Of a stretch of DNA of 64,000 nt, positions 60,901 to 62,490 are shown in pieces. The notes under the pieces are model-generated. The model was not told the origin of the DNA. It saw only the letters and a list, made by a program, of their open reading frames with translations, and searched no databases. The position numbers were made by a program, and so were the translations under genes. The DNA is from Capra hircus (Eukaryota; Chordata; Mammalia; Artiodactyla; Bovidae): contig NC_030817.1 in the NCBI RefSeq assembly GCF_001704415.2, positions 35,103,550 to 35,167,549 on the forward strand, written 5' to 3'. Position 1 is the first letter of the stretch. Every line of letters starts with the position of its first letter.

Positions 60901-62177
60901 GCAGTTTTGGGATTTTCAACTTGCCTGAACCTTAAAAATAAGCTTTTAATGTTTGAACTTCTTTTCGCACAGAAAAGTACTTCTGTTCTATTACTTTTCC
61001 TACAAACAATTTTTAGAATTTTAAGTTGAAAAACTGAAATTGAAATTCACAGTATGTATATTATGGAAACAAGCTAACAAGTTAAGTATTTAAAAATTTC
61101 TTCTCTTCTTAATGTTATACTATTTATATTCTAAAGGCTATGTATCTGTATCTACCTACCTACCTATCATGTTACACGACAATGATGCCAAAGAACAACA
61201 GGTTTAGTGAATATTTAATGAATACTTTTAATATATAAACTGTTATTCTTGACACCGTTTGGCCAATTCCTCCTTTTTTGTGACAGGATGGTGGACATTT
61301 TTTTCCCTCCTAAGGTTAAAAACTCTCTAACCCATCTTCCCATTAGTCAGATTTGGATCTCTTTCATGCTGTTCTCTCACAGCACTAAATGTAATTATCA
61401 GAGCACTTACCGCCAGCTGATTCACTGACTAGTCACCCAACTACTAATCCAGTGCATGGCATTGAACAGGCACTCAAATTATTTACACAGCTAGGAAGCT
61501 ATTAGTAATGACAAGCAATAAGAAAGCACAGTTACCTGGGCTGCTATCTGGGAATGGAATTGTTGAATTTGAGCTTTCAATGCCTCATTCTGCTCCAAAA
61601 TATCCTTTCAAAAACCAAAAAGGAGAGGGAAGAAGTGTGCTATTAAAAATGCCAATGTATATGAACAAAATGAGTTACAGGTACATCTGTTTATCTTTTA
61701 AAGGTACTCTTAAGATTCCAAAAGGCACCATTTTAAATAACAATGATGAGGCATTCTATTCTCAGAGCTAATTTATAAAGCAGAAATTAAGAATACATTA
61801 TACTGTTCCTAATCTAATACAAAAAGCATAAGACTGTGGGTAAAGGCATCTTTGAGCACATATTCAGACCATATCGTGACAACTGCTCAAAGATTAAATT
61901 CAAATTTTTCATCCCCACTCCAAAGTTAAGATAAAGAAGGCTATCCTCTCTCTCCTACACAAGACACATCCAACCACTGCCAATCCTTCTTATTTTTTAA
62001 AGAGGGAAAATTAGATACCTGAACTTGCATTTGTAGAGACTCTTCTTTGTTCACCCTTTTTTGCTCCGATTCCATTAACTGCATTAGTCTTTGCTCCAAC
62101 TGTTGTTTTGATACCAAGGTATCTGTAAGCTTACTATGCAGACTCTGTACTTCATTTTCTTTGGCCACAAATTTACT
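9010..62177 (-). CDS. KTN1: Kinectin 1, C-terminal part of the coding region (34 exons in window)
   Basis: Spliced in order from right to left, the exons encode the C-terminal coiled coil of kinectin, recognised from KLTDTLVSKQQLEQRLMQLM near the right edge, LREKNWEAMEALASTEKLLQ in the middle and a final ...KEKEHYQVLE stop. Kinectin is anchored in the ER membrane by an N-terminal segment (exons beyond the window). It binds conventional kinesin, Rho-family GTPases and the elongation factor 1 complex. Coding length here is about 2,514 nt, or 838 residues. Essentially the whole product is heptad-like, rich in Glu, Lys, Leu and Gln. Every junction has GT-AG ends and all frames join without a stop. 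Seven 69/38/91-nt exon triplets make up more than half of it. RRBP1 (p180) is the only related family likely to confuse; the exact kinectin phrases favour KTN1. Confidence 0.96.
9218..9480 (-). mobile_element. BovB LINE 3' fragment
   Basis: The minus strand encodes the end of the BovB reverse transcriptase (LKLPYFGHLMRRVDSLEKTL) and ends in the characteristic ACTGA tail. It is a 5'-truncated copy. Confidence 0.88.
9700..9840 (+). mobile_element. L1M 3'-UTR fragment (left half)
   Basis: 'gcaacatgcgaagtttgactggatcctggt' resembles the 3' UTR of old L1M elements. The continuation appears after the BovB copy at 10684, so the two pieces are probably one element split by BovB. Confidence 0.5.
9841..10683 (+). 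mobile_element. BovB LINE, 3' part of reverse transcriptase region
   Basis: The plus strand encodes degenerate RT-associated sequence: the remains of the polymerase motif near 9895, then SWQIDGETVETVSDFI, VMYGCESWTVKKAE and a LMRRVDSLEKTL-like segment, with frameshifts and stops. It ends with repeated 'actgaactgaactgaactaa'. About 840 bp, 5'-truncated, not coding-competent. The 235-residue open frame on the opposite strand is its antisense shadow. Confidence 0.9.
10684..11000 (+). mobile_element. L1M 3'-UTR fragment (right half)
   Basis: Text such as 'gagtgttatatattctttca' and 'tgcatgaaatttttcaaaaagtt' matches the style of L1M 3' UTRs. It probably continues the piece left of the BovB insertion. 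Confidence 0.5.
11540..11696 (+). repeat. MIR SINE, 5' portion
   Basis: 'cttgatttaaatcctagctc', 'agctatgtcactttgggcaa' and 'cttgtaaaatgggaattata' follow the MIR consensus order. The element is interrupted by a BovB fragment and resumes after 11978. Confidence 0.8.
11697..11980 (+). mobile_element. BovB LINE 3' fragment inserted in MIR
   Basis: Starts at 'tctttggaaggaatgatact' and ends with the 'gaattgaactgaactgaac' tail. It contains the LMRRVDSLEKTL-type coding end, with a frameshift. Confidence 0.88.
11981..12050 (+). repeat. MIR SINE, 3' portion
   Basis: 'gggttgctgtgaatatttaaatgaatgacc' is the MIR core-to-3' region and continues the MIR left of the BovB insertion. Confidence 0.7.
12280..12425 (+). 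mobile_element. tRNA-derived SINE (CHR-like)
   Basis: 'ggggacacaggttcaatccc', 'ggtctgggaactaagatccc' and an A/T-rich tail match the CHR SINE body; the 5' end is missing. Confidence 0.65.
12740..12830 (+). mobile_element. L1 fragment (ORF2 end), left of nested insertions
   Basis: 'tggtgggaatgtaaattggt' and 'ggaggttcttcaaaaaacta' are hallmark phrases of the end of L1 ORF2. The element is interrupted, and an L1-like tail resumes near 13612. Confidence 0.7.
12831..12918 (-). mobile_element. Bov-A-type SINE fragment
   Basis: 'tgttatgtccgactctgcaa' is the approximate start; 'cagactatagcccaccaggc' and 'tcctctgtccatttcccagg' are Bov-A body sequence in reverse orientation. It abuts an oppositely oriented BovB piece. 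Confidence 0.7.
12919..13560 (+). mobile_element. BovB LINE 3' portion
   Basis: Encodes TSWQIDGETVGTVADFI and, further on, LKLQYFGHLMRRVDSLEKTL, ending 'gagtgactgaactgaattta'. Internal stops are present. It lies inside the L1 remnant. Confidence 0.9.
13577..13611. repeat. Compound (TG)n(CG)n microsatellite
   Basis: About ten TG units run directly into about seven CG units. Alternating purine-pyrimidine DNA of this kind is a classic Z-DNA former, and CG repeats are rare in methylated mammalian genomes. Confidence 0.95.
15146..15342 (+). mobile_element. Bov-tA SINE
   Basis: Starts with the tRNA-like head 'gggcttccctgggg...actcagttggtaaagaat' and continues through the Bov-A body to 'gacatgactgagcgactttc'. 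Confidence 0.9.
15830..16330 (+). mobile_element. L1M 3' end fragment
   Basis: 'ttcattgcagcattattcac', 'ctactcagccataaaaaaag', 'aaataacatgatttcactag' and 'tgtatacaagtataatgcta' follow the order of an L1 ORF2 end and 3' UTR. A CA microsatellite is embedded at 15926-15964. Confidence 0.8.
15926..15964. repeat. (CA)n microsatellite
   Basis: About 19 uninterrupted CA units within the L1 fragment; likely to vary in length. Confidence 0.97.
16579..16699 (-). CDS. KTN1: KTN1 penultimate exon (121 nt)
   Basis: Acceptor TTTTTCTTAG, donor TTAG|GTAAGA. Encodes ESSEKETMSVSLNQTVTQLQ and on to KEKEHYQVL, ending one base into the final Glu codon. A second donor-like CAG|GTATTA lies seven bases upstream. 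Confidence 0.95.
17040..17280 (-). repeat. MIR SINE
   Basis: Reverse complement of MIR: 'tatattgagctcttacaaaa', 'aataatcctacaaaatacgt', 'aaagcccagagaggctaaag', 'aatcaggattcaagtgcaag'. It lies between two KTN1 exons. Confidence 0.8.
17535..17627 (-). CDS. KTN1: KTN1 exon (93 nt)
   Basis: Acceptor TTCCTTACAG, donor ACG|GTATGC. Phase 0 at both ends; encodes AQQSLDLIQSKIVKAAGDTT and then VIENSDVSQET. Confidence 0.95.
17930..18080 (+). repeat. Old DNA-transposon-like repeat remnant
   Basis: 'ggctggccaaatctagccaa' and 'agctaagaatggtttttaca' resemble a widespread mammalian hAT-type MER repeat. Family not certain. Confidence 0.4.
18905..19113 (-). mobile_element. Bov-tA SINE
   Basis: Reverse complement of Bov-tA, from 'tgctcagtcatgtccgactc' to 'tgaaccaccagggaagc'. 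Confidence 0.9.
19467..19550 (-). CDS. KTN1: KTN1 exon (84 nt)
   Basis: Acceptor ATTTTTACAG, donor AAG|GTGAGA. Encodes LKKQLNETHAKLRTEQSERQ and then KVAGDLHK, phase 0/0. It falls in the region reported to bind kinesin (about 70-170 residues before the C-terminus in human kinectin). Confidence 0.95.
19846..20400 (-). mobile_element. BovB LINE 3' fragment
   Basis: Reverse-complement BovB with the tail 'gttgttcagtcacttaagtc' and degenerate RT-end coding sequence. The plus-strand frame at 20001-20306 is its antisense shadow. Confidence 0.88.
20401..22008. other. KTN1 intron sequence, no recognised feature
   Basis: AT-rich intronic DNA. The short frames at 20839-21108 and 21222-21592 have no motif or splice context. 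I see no SINE of recent type. Confidence 0.4.
22009..22082. repeat. Two-copy tandem duplication, about 40 bp
   Basis: 'taatgtatagtaatgccagt' ... 'aaaataagaagctatataat' is followed at once by the same segment with a single change (gtaatgcc to gaaatgcc), indicating a young local duplication. Confidence 0.85.
22529..22612 (-). CDS. KTN1: KTN1 exon (84 nt), probable alternatively spliced 28-residue segment
   Basis: Acceptor CATTGCAG, donor TTG|GTAAGA. Encodes LKDLLTELQKKLDDSYSEAV and then RQNEELNL, phase 0/0. Its place, about 100-128 residues before the C-terminus, corresponds to a 28-residue variable segment reported absent from some kinectin isoforms; that identification is from memory of the family. 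It overlaps the reported kinesin-binding region. Confidence 0.95.
22778..22861 (-). CDS. KTN1: KTN1 exon (84 nt)
   Basis: Acceptor CATTGCTAG, donor GAG|GTACTT. Encodes LRREREHLEMELEKAEMERS and then TYVTEVRE, phase 0/0. It lies only 165 bp upstream of the next 84-nt exon, so the two may be spliced as a unit. Confidence 0.95.
23070..23141 (-). CDS. KTN1: KTN1 exon (72 nt)
   Basis: Acceptor ACATTTCAG, donor AAT|GTATGT. Encodes MQLSFTSLEQELDQLRRENK and then DTEN, phase 0/0. Confidence 0.95.
23142..24000. other. KTN1 intron, unclassified AT-rich sequence with a retrocopy-like tail
   Basis: Around 23245-23345 the minus strand reads like the end of a polyadenylated transcript (GGCAAAGAAATAAAGTCACT followed by A-rich sequence). 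The parent gene is not recognised. The rest shows nothing I can name. Confidence 0.35.
24000..24140 (+). mobile_element. MER5-type hAT DNA transposon fossil
   Basis: 'catttctaacaagttcccat' and 'gtgatactgatgctgctgat' followed by 'ccacattgagaactgcca' match the 3' half of MER5 elements. Confidence 0.75.
24216..24308 (-). CDS. KTN1: KTN1 exon (93 nt)
   Basis: Acceptor GTGTTCATAG, donor CAG|GTATTT. Encodes EGILQKLQRSVEQEENKWKV and then KVDESQKTIKQ, phase 0/0. Confidence 0.96.
24429..24518 (-). CDS. KTN1: KTN1 exon (90 nt)
   Basis: Acceptor TCTTTGCAG, donor ACA|GTAGGA (weak exon side). Encodes DLEHKLKEADEMHTLLQLEC and then EKYKSVLAET, phase 0/0. It lies 120 bp from the next exon. Confidence 0.96.
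24718..24815 (+). mobile_element. tRNA-derived SINE (CHR-like), truncated
   Basis: 'gggacttctctggcagtcca', 'ggggacacaggttcgaaccc' and 'ggccagggaactaagatctc'. It directly abuts an oppositely oriented Bov-tA. Confidence 0.8.
24825..25030 (-). mobile_element. Bov-tA SINE
   Basis: Reverse complement of Bov-tA from 'gtcactcagttgtgtccgac' to 'tgagccaccagagaagcc'. It lies about 300 bp upstream, in gene sense, of the exon ending at 24518. Confidence 0.9.
25627..25707 (-). CDS. KTN1: KTN1 exon (81 nt)
   Basis: Acceptor CTCCACAG, donor AAG|GTTAGT, with an additional GAG|GTTAAG six bases earlier. Encodes SYSEWLHGFEKKAKECVAGA and then SGSEEVK, phase 0/0. It is one of the few parts of the tail without clear heptads. 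Confidence 0.94.
26450..26766 (-). mobile_element. Bov-tA SINE with partial head duplication
   Basis: A complete reverse-complement Bov-tA (26450-26648) is followed by a second copy of the body-to-head junction and tRNA-like head (26650-26766, starting 'aatactggagtgggtagcct'). Confidence 0.9.
26998..27190 (+). mobile_element. Bov-tA SINE, diverged
   Basis: 'tccctgtggctcagtggtaa', 'caggagacgtgggttcaagt' and 'tcgcaaagagtcagacgtga' in Bov-tA order, with more changes than its neighbours. Confidence 0.85.
28001..28382. repeat. Triplicated intronic segment with trailing minisatellite
   Basis: A segment beginning with an A-rich tract, then 'cagcactggaactgacaatt' and ending 'caattatctattaagtgag', occurs at about 28001-28116, 28117-28201 and 28203-28318 with almost no differences. 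It is followed by further short repeats of 'ttatctattaagtgag', including an inverted-looking 'acctcacttatc', to 28382. The first copy carries an A20 run. The near identity implies a recent event. Confidence 0.92.
28725..28920 (-). mobile_element. Bov-tA SINE, diverged
   Basis: Reverse-complement Bov-tA: 'tttttgcgaccccatggtca', 'caggcaagaatactagagtg', 'tcttcccaacccaaggatgg', with a damaged head. Confidence 0.83.
29160..29565 (+). mobile_element. L1M 3'-UTR fragment
   Basis: 'catgttgactttatttgaat', 'cctgactaaaacaaactaca' and the ending 'tatgctattctctctacttt' ... 'ttttcattaaaagaa' match the 3' end of old L1M elements. Confidence 0.65.
29906..30121 (+). mobile_element. Bov-tA SINE
   Basis: 'gtcttccctggtggctcaga' head, 'gtcgggaagatcccctggag', then the Bov-A body ending 'ttggtggctaacactttcac'. 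Confidence 0.9.
30408..30497 (-). CDS. KTN1: KTN1 exon (90 nt)
   Basis: Acceptor CTGCTTTAG, donor TTG|GTAAGG. Encodes ERQQHVEAVELEAKEVLKKL and then FPKVSVPSNL, phase 0/0. The Pro-containing end breaks the coiled coil. Confidence 0.96.
30498..31826. other. KTN1 intron, no recognised feature
   Basis: AT-rich, with short frames at 30856-31212 on both strands lacking any motif. No exon-like conservation is visible from sequence alone. Confidence 0.4.
31828..32025 (+). mobile_element. Bov-tA SINE
   Basis: 'gggcttccctgattgctcgg' head through 'gtggggtcacaaagagttgg' to 'catgactgagcaacaaagca'. Confidence 0.9.
32026..34034. other. KTN1 intron, mostly unclassified AT-rich DNA
   Basis: Apart from a small tandem repeat at 32847-32908 and short repeats of 'acttctaga' near 33150-33180, I see nothing recognisable. 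Confidence 0.4.
32847..32908. repeat. 22-bp tandem repeat, about three copies
   Basis: 'tggcctggatttctctattc' plus two bases repeats at 32847, 32869 and 32891, with the last copy cut short. Copies are identical. Confidence 0.95.
34035..34121 (-). CDS. KTN1: KTN1 exon (87 nt) with a weak donor
   Basis: Acceptor ATGATTAG. Encodes DLREKNWEAMEALASTEKLL and then QDKVNKTSK, phase 0/0. The donor implied by the known kinectin protein is AAG|GTTGTA, weak at +3 to +6. A second GT three bases on (GTT|GTAATG) would add one Val. Confidence 0.95.
34890..35100 (-). repeat. MIR SINE
   Basis: Reverse MIR: 'tgtattgaatgcttacttgt', 'ctgtacctggcacttcacat', 'taatcctcataacaacccga', 'gttttatagatggcaaaacc'. Followed by a short (CTG)5 run near 35145. 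Confidence 0.82.
36130..36220 (-). CDS. KTN1: KTN1 exon, triplet 7 member C (91 nt)
   Basis: Acceptor TGGTTTAG, donor AAT|GTAAGC. Enters in phase 2, leaves in phase 0; encodes ISEKEKEITDLENELDSLKD and then AVEHQRKKNN. Last 91-nt exon of the array. Confidence 0.96.
36840..37060. repeat. hAT-like DNA transposon fossil with terminal inverted repeats
   Basis: 'ggggttcgcaaactagagtt' at one end, and 'cccacaaagcctaaaatatt' then 'agtttgcttgccgacacttg' at the other, are arranged as imperfect inverted ends of a common mammalian MER-type element. Exact family not assigned. Confidence 0.55.
37714..37751 (-). CDS. KTN1: KTN1 exon, triplet 7 member B (38 nt)
   Basis: Acceptor TTTTAATAG, donor GT|GTAAGT. 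Phase 0 in, phase 2 out; encodes ASSFPPHEELLK plus two bases of Val. Confidence 0.95.
37752..38747. other. KTN1 intron, no recognised feature
   Basis: AT-rich, with a short (TA)n near 38560. No repeat family recognised. Confidence 0.4.
38748..38816 (-). CDS. KTN1: KTN1 exon, triplet 7 member A (69 nt)
   Basis: Acceptor TTTAAATAG, donor CAG|GTAGGT. Phase 0/0; encodes EVQDENKLFKSQIEELKQQN and then YQQ. A Bov-tA lies about 130 bp upstream in gene sense. Confidence 0.96.
38950..39172 (+). mobile_element. Bov-tA SINE
   Basis: 'ttccccaggtggcaagagtg' head, 'ccctgggtggggaagatccc', and the Bov-A body to 'gctactgaggcaatttagca'. Confidence 0.88.
39357..39648 (+). mobile_element. BovB LINE 3' fragment
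   Basis: Encodes SLEGMMLKLKLQYFGHLMRR and then VDSLEKT, with a frameshift shortly after. It ends 'cgactgagcgacagaacgga'. Confidence 0.9.
39649..39780 (-). mobile_element. MER20-like hAT transposon fragment
   Basis: 'tgcttagcagcatccacagc', 'cagctgtgacagccagaaat' and 'gcctccaaatactagggcaa' resemble MER20 sequence. The preceding BovB piece appears to have landed at its edge. Confidence 0.6.
40220..40430 (-). mobile_element. Bov-tA SINE
   Basis: Reverse-complement Bov-tA: 'gcaaccctatggactgtagc' to 'caatgagcccacctggggag'. Confidence 0.87.
40769..41172 (-). mobile_element. BovB LINE 3' fragment
   Basis: Reverse-complement BovB with tail 'ctgttcagtcgctcagtcgt'. The 190-codon plus-strand frame spanning 40686-41258 is an antisense reading of this element. 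Confidence 0.9.
41372..41566 (+). mobile_element. Bov-tA SINE, head damaged
   Basis: 'gcctgccaatgcaggagaca', 'ccctgggtcaggaaggccac', and the Bov-A body to 'caactgaaacaacttagcat'. Confidence 0.87.
41585..41985 (+). mobile_element. L1M 3' end fragment
   Basis: 'tctaggtgttcataaactaa', 'gcaaaatacaaaagtgtgta' and 'gacagtagttatctgaggaa' follow an L1M ORF2-end/3'-UTR order, with a short CA run at 41829-41841. Confidence 0.65.
42027..42117 (-). CDS. KTN1: KTN1 exon, triplet 6 member C (91 nt)
   Basis: Acceptor AAATTCTAG, donor CAG|GTACAT. Phase 2 in, 0 out; encodes LKEKENEMKRLETMLKERES and then DLSSQTKLLQ. Confidence 0.96.
42160..42465 (+). mobile_element. L1M 3'-UTR fragment
   Basis: 'tggacagttaataacaatat', 'accacactaatataagatgt' and 'cgtgaaccta'-like ending 'tctgtaaacctaaaagtgct' match an old L1 3' UTR. 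Confidence 0.6.
42520..42730 (+). mobile_element. Bov-tA SINE
   Basis: 'gggcttcccttgtagctcag' head, 'gggttgggaagatcccctgg', and the Bov-A body to 'ggacacgacttagtgactaa'. Confidence 0.92.
43145..43372 (-). mobile_element. Bov-tA SINE
   Basis: Reverse-complement Bov-tA, starting with a short 'gctgctgctgct' tail repeat and ending 'agcgccacctgggaagccc'. Confidence 0.92.
43378..43436. repeat. Two-copy tandem repeat, about 29 bp
   Basis: 'attagattaaatatttttac' and 'attagactgaatatttttac', each followed by 'tactcggctc'/'tatttggcac', lie side by side next to a Bov-tA. Confidence 0.75.
43905..43942 (-). CDS. KTN1: KTN1 exon, triplet 6 member B (38 nt)
   Basis: Acceptor TTTCTTAG, donor GT|GTAAGT. Encodes ACSASQFEELQI plus two bases of Val; phase 0 in, 2 out. 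Confidence 0.95.
44424..44492 (-). CDS. KTN1: KTN1 exon, triplet 6 member A (69 nt)
   Basis: Acceptor TTTTTCAG, donor GAG|GTATAA. Encodes DLQEENESLKTHVQEFAQHK and then FQE; phase 0/0. It is separated from the preceding exon by only 79 bp. Confidence 0.96.
44572..44662 (-). CDS. KTN1: KTN1 exon, triplet 5 member C (91 nt)
   Basis: Acceptor CTGCTAG, donor CAG|GTGAGA. Encodes LKGKEEQMSHMKTVLEEKER and then DLHNRGRRLQ; phase 2 in, 0 out. Confidence 0.95.
45235..45272 (-). CDS. KTN1: KTN1 exon, triplet 5 member B (38 nt)
   Basis: Acceptor CATTTCAG, donor TT|GTAAGT. Encodes LSITSQVQELQN plus two bases of Leu; phase 0 in, 2 out. Confidence 0.95.
45635..45738 (-). mobile_element. Bov-A-type SINE fragment
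   Basis: 'tctcagtcatgtccatctct' to 'attctccagataataatact', reverse orientation, no tRNA-like head. Confidence 0.82.
45740..45965 (+). mobile_element. L2 LINE 3' fragment
   Basis: 'aggtatcagctcctcaggag', 'gggactttctgaattctcaa' and following T/C-rich text match the style of L2 3' ends. It was interrupted by the Bov-A fragment. Confidence 0.55.
46481..46549 (-). CDS. KTN1: KTN1 exon, triplet 5 member A (69 nt)
   Basis: Acceptor TTGTCAAG, donor CAG|GTAAAA. Encodes DLKQEIEALKEEIGNIQLEK and then AQQ; phase 0/0. It is 149 bp from the preceding exon. Confidence 0.96.
46699..46789 (-). CDS. KTN1: KTN1 exon, triplet 4 member C (91 nt)
   Basis: Acceptor TATTTAAG, donor CAG|GTATTG. Encodes IHEKDGKIKSVEELLEAELL and then KVANKEKTIQ; phase 2 in, 0 out. 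Confidence 0.96.
47462..47499 (-). CDS. KTN1: KTN1 exon, triplet 4 member B (38 nt)
   Basis: Acceptor TATTTCTAG, donor GT|GTAAGT. Encodes VSFASLVEELKK plus two bases of Val; phase 0 in, 2 out. Confidence 0.95.
48097..48165 (-). CDS. KTN1: KTN1 exon, triplet 4 member A (69 nt)
   Basis: Acceptor GAAAAAG, donor CAG|GTAATA. Encodes AIRTENSSLTKEVQDLKAKQ and then NDQ; phase 0/0. Confidence 0.96.
48507..48730 (+). mobile_element. Bov-tA SINE
   Basis: 'ggggcatcccaagtggtgct' head, 'ccctgggtcaggaagatccc', and the Bov-A body to 'gactgaagcaacctagcaca'. Confidence 0.9.
49112..49202 (-). CDS. KTN1: KTN1 exon, triplet 3 member C (91 nt)
   Basis: Acceptor TATTTCAG, donor AAA|GTAAAC. The first base completes Cys; encodes IKEKDEKLKTVEELLETGLI and then QVATKEEELK; phase 2 in, 0 out. 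Confidence 0.96.
49622..49656 (-). CDS. KTN1: KTN1 exon, triplet 3 member B (35 nt, shortened)
   Basis: Acceptor TTTGTTTCAG, donor ATG|GTAAGA. Encodes PSKDVLEQMER plus two bases of Cys, one codon shorter than its 38-nt paralogues. Phase 0 in, 2 out, so skipping it alone shifts the frame. A T23 homopolymer lies in its polypyrimidine tract. Confidence 0.95.
49673..49695. repeat. A/T homopolymer (23) at a splice acceptor
   Basis: A23 on the plus strand is T23 on the coding strand, ending about 15 bases before the AG of the 35-nt KTN1 exon. Confidence 0.97.
49696..51180. other. KTN1 large intron, left part
   Basis: Includes 'tcaattcaatgaatttttaa' ... 'cataaccaccacctaagtca' around 50103-50160, and an L1 3'-end-like stretch around 50880-51000 ('tgttaactagacttattgtg'). 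Families are tentative. No exon seen. Confidence 0.4.
51300..51610 (+). mobile_element. L2 LINE 3' fragment
   Basis: 'tcaggtttaactgtcccctc', 'ctcaaacgcaggaatcaagt', 'cagtacctagcatacgctca' follow the order of L2 3' ends. Confidence 0.65.
51875..51910. repeat. (TG)n microsatellite
   Basis: About 18 uninterrupted TG units directly abutting a BovB 3' end. Confidence 0.97.
51911..52105 (-). mobile_element. BovB LINE 3' fragment, rearranged
   Basis: 'gtgacaccacggactgtagc' tail and 'accacctcatcctctgtcgt' ... 'agcatcagggtcttttcc' are BovB end sequence, separated by about 45 bp of A-rich unrelated sequence. Confidence 0.8.
52227..52400 (+). mobile_element. Bov-tA SINE, well preserved head
   Basis: 'ggacttccctggtggctcag', 'gagacccgggttcgatccct', 'gggtcgggaagatcccctgg'. 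Among the least diverged copies in the window; the 3' end is truncated. Confidence 0.92.
52800..54045 (-). mobile_element. BovB LINE, longest copy (reverse transcriptase region)
   Basis: About 1.2 kb. Minus-strand frames encode NLRFADDTTLMAESEEELKS (the polymerase F/YADD motif), SITSWQIDGETMETV, and upstream RT segments around 53991-53764. Several frameshifts and stops separate them. It ends with tail 'ttgttcagccgctcagtcgt' and lies in the same orientation as KTN1. Not coding-competent. Confidence 0.92.
54310..54500 (+). mobile_element. L1 3'-UTR fragment (artiodactyl type)
   Basis: 'gcctattgtatagcacaggg', 'tgtataactgaatcactttt' and 'aaatcagctatacttcaata' are typical of artiodactyl L1 3' UTRs. 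Confidence 0.82.
54783..55062 (+). mobile_element. Bov-A2 SINE (dimer)
   Basis: Two Bov-A monomers in tandem: one from 'gagaaggcaatggcacccca' to 'cgactgagcgacttcagttt', the second from 'gagaaggaaatggcaaccca' to 'cacgactgaagcaacttagc', ending in (CAG)n. Confidence 0.93.
55063..56307. other. KTN1 large intron, unclassified AT-rich DNA
   Basis: No recognisable repeat or exon. Short frames here have no motif. Confidence 0.4.
56308..56520 (+). mobile_element. Bov-tA SINE
   Basis: 'gtcttcccaggtggctcagc' head, 'tgatcctgagccaggaagat', and the Bov-A body to 'cgcaactaaacaacaacaaa'. Confidence 0.9.
56915..56983 (-). CDS. KTN1: KTN1 exon, triplet 3 member A (69 nt)
   Basis: Acceptor TTCTTTTAG, donor CAG|GTATGG. 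Encodes ILSDQNKALQLEVQKLQTLV and then SEQ; phase 0/0. It is followed by the largest KTN1 intron between located exons apart from the last one (about 7.3 kb). Confidence 0.96.
57787..57868 (-). CDS. KTN1: KTN1 exon, triplet 2 member C (82 nt, shortened)
   Basis: Acceptor TCTCACAG, donor AAG|GTGTGT. Encodes IHVKDDKIRLLEEQLQCEIS and then NKMEEFK, three codons shorter than its 91-nt paralogues; phase 2 in, 0 out. Confidence 0.95.
58015..58052 (-). CDS. KTN1: KTN1 exon, triplet 2 member B (38 nt)
   Basis: Acceptor CAACGTAG, donor AG|GTGATT. Encodes AAAAHELEKMQK plus two bases of Ser; phase 0 in, 2 out. Confidence 0.94.
58327..58640 (+). mobile_element. Bov-tA SINE with duplicated head
   Basis: A tRNA-like head and body start (58327-58441) is followed by a second head (58443, 'gggcttcccttgtgtggctc') and a complete body ending 'gactgagtgactttcactt'. 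Confidence 0.9.
58894..58962 (-). CDS. KTN1: KTN1 exon, triplet 2 member A (69 nt)
   Basis: Acceptor TTGTTCTAG, donor CAG|GTAGAT. Encodes DIQNMNFLLKAEVQKLQALA and then NEQ; phase 0/0. Confidence 0.96.
59336..59426 (-). CDS. KTN1: KTN1 exon, triplet 1 member C (91 nt)
   Basis: Acceptor CTTTTAAAG, donor AAG|GTATAG. Encodes IAEKDKQIKQTEDSLANEHD and then HLASKEEELK; phase 2 in, 0 out. Confidence 0.96.
59790..59935 (-). mobile_element. BovB LINE 3' fragment
   Basis: 'gttgttcaatagctcagtca' tail and 'tctcccggagtttgctcaaa' ... 'tcaatgatgccatctaacca'. Only the last 145 bp is present. Confidence 0.87.
60247..60284 (-). CDS. KTN1: KTN1 exon, triplet 1 member B (38 nt)
   Basis: Acceptor CTTTCTTAG, donor GT|GTAAGC. 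Encodes TSASALAEELHK plus two bases of Val; phase 0 in, 2 out. Confidence 0.95.
60285..61535. other. KTN1 intron, no recognised feature
   Basis: AT-rich, with an A17-type run near 60878-60894 and a short (TACC)n near 61151-61166. No SINE or exon recognised. Confidence 0.4.
61536..61604 (-). CDS. KTN1: KTN1 exon, triplet 1 member A (69 nt)
   Basis: Acceptor TTTTTGAAAG, donor CAG|GTAACT. Encodes DILEQNEALKAQIQQFHSQI and then AAQ; phase 0/0. Start of the triplet array. Confidence 0.96.
62019..62177 (-). CDS. KTN1: KTN1 first exon in window (about 159 nt)
   Basis: Donor CAG|GTATCT. Encodes SKFVAKENEVQSLHSKLTDT, then the VSKQQLEQRLMQLMESEQKR stretch and on to LQMQVQ. The acceptor could be CTACAG (start 62177, phase 0) or TTAG eight bases earlier (start 62185). 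I prefer 62177 because it keeps phase 0 like its neighbours, but this is not decisive. Confidence 0.9.
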
Positions 62178-62229
62178 CTGTAGATCTAACAAAACATTGC
62201 ATTTTACAAAGGTCTCTTCCTTTGCCTGG

Positions 62230-62490
62230 TTACTGCTACTCATCTTTAGAGGAGGCTTACCTCCCCTGGACTATTTCCCTTTTGAATCTCTCCTGTGCTT
62301 TCCCACCTGTATATGGCTCCCCTGAACAGCCTATGCTTACCTTTTTCACAGCACCTGCCACAGTGTACTAATTCACCTCTTCTCCCAAAGAGTGAGCTTT
62401 TTGAGATCAGAGATTGCCTTTTCTCTATATCCAGAGCTGTGCCCAAGGCTTGACACAAAATACATAACTAATAAATGTGTTAACTGAACA
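62230..62490 (+). mobile_element. L2-type LINE 3' fragment
   Basis: 'cttcccaaagagtgagcttt'-like text ('cttctcccaaagagtgagct'), 'gagatcagagattgcctttt' and 'aaaatacataactaataaat' follow the L2 3' end order. It begins about 50 bp upstream, in gene sense, of the first KTN1 exon in the window. Confidence 0.65.

Noticed and set aside
9010..62177. RRBP1 (p180) as the identity of the spliced gene
   Set aside because: The family is related, but the specific phrases and the ...HYQVLE ending match kinectin, and the decapeptide repeats of p180 are not seen.
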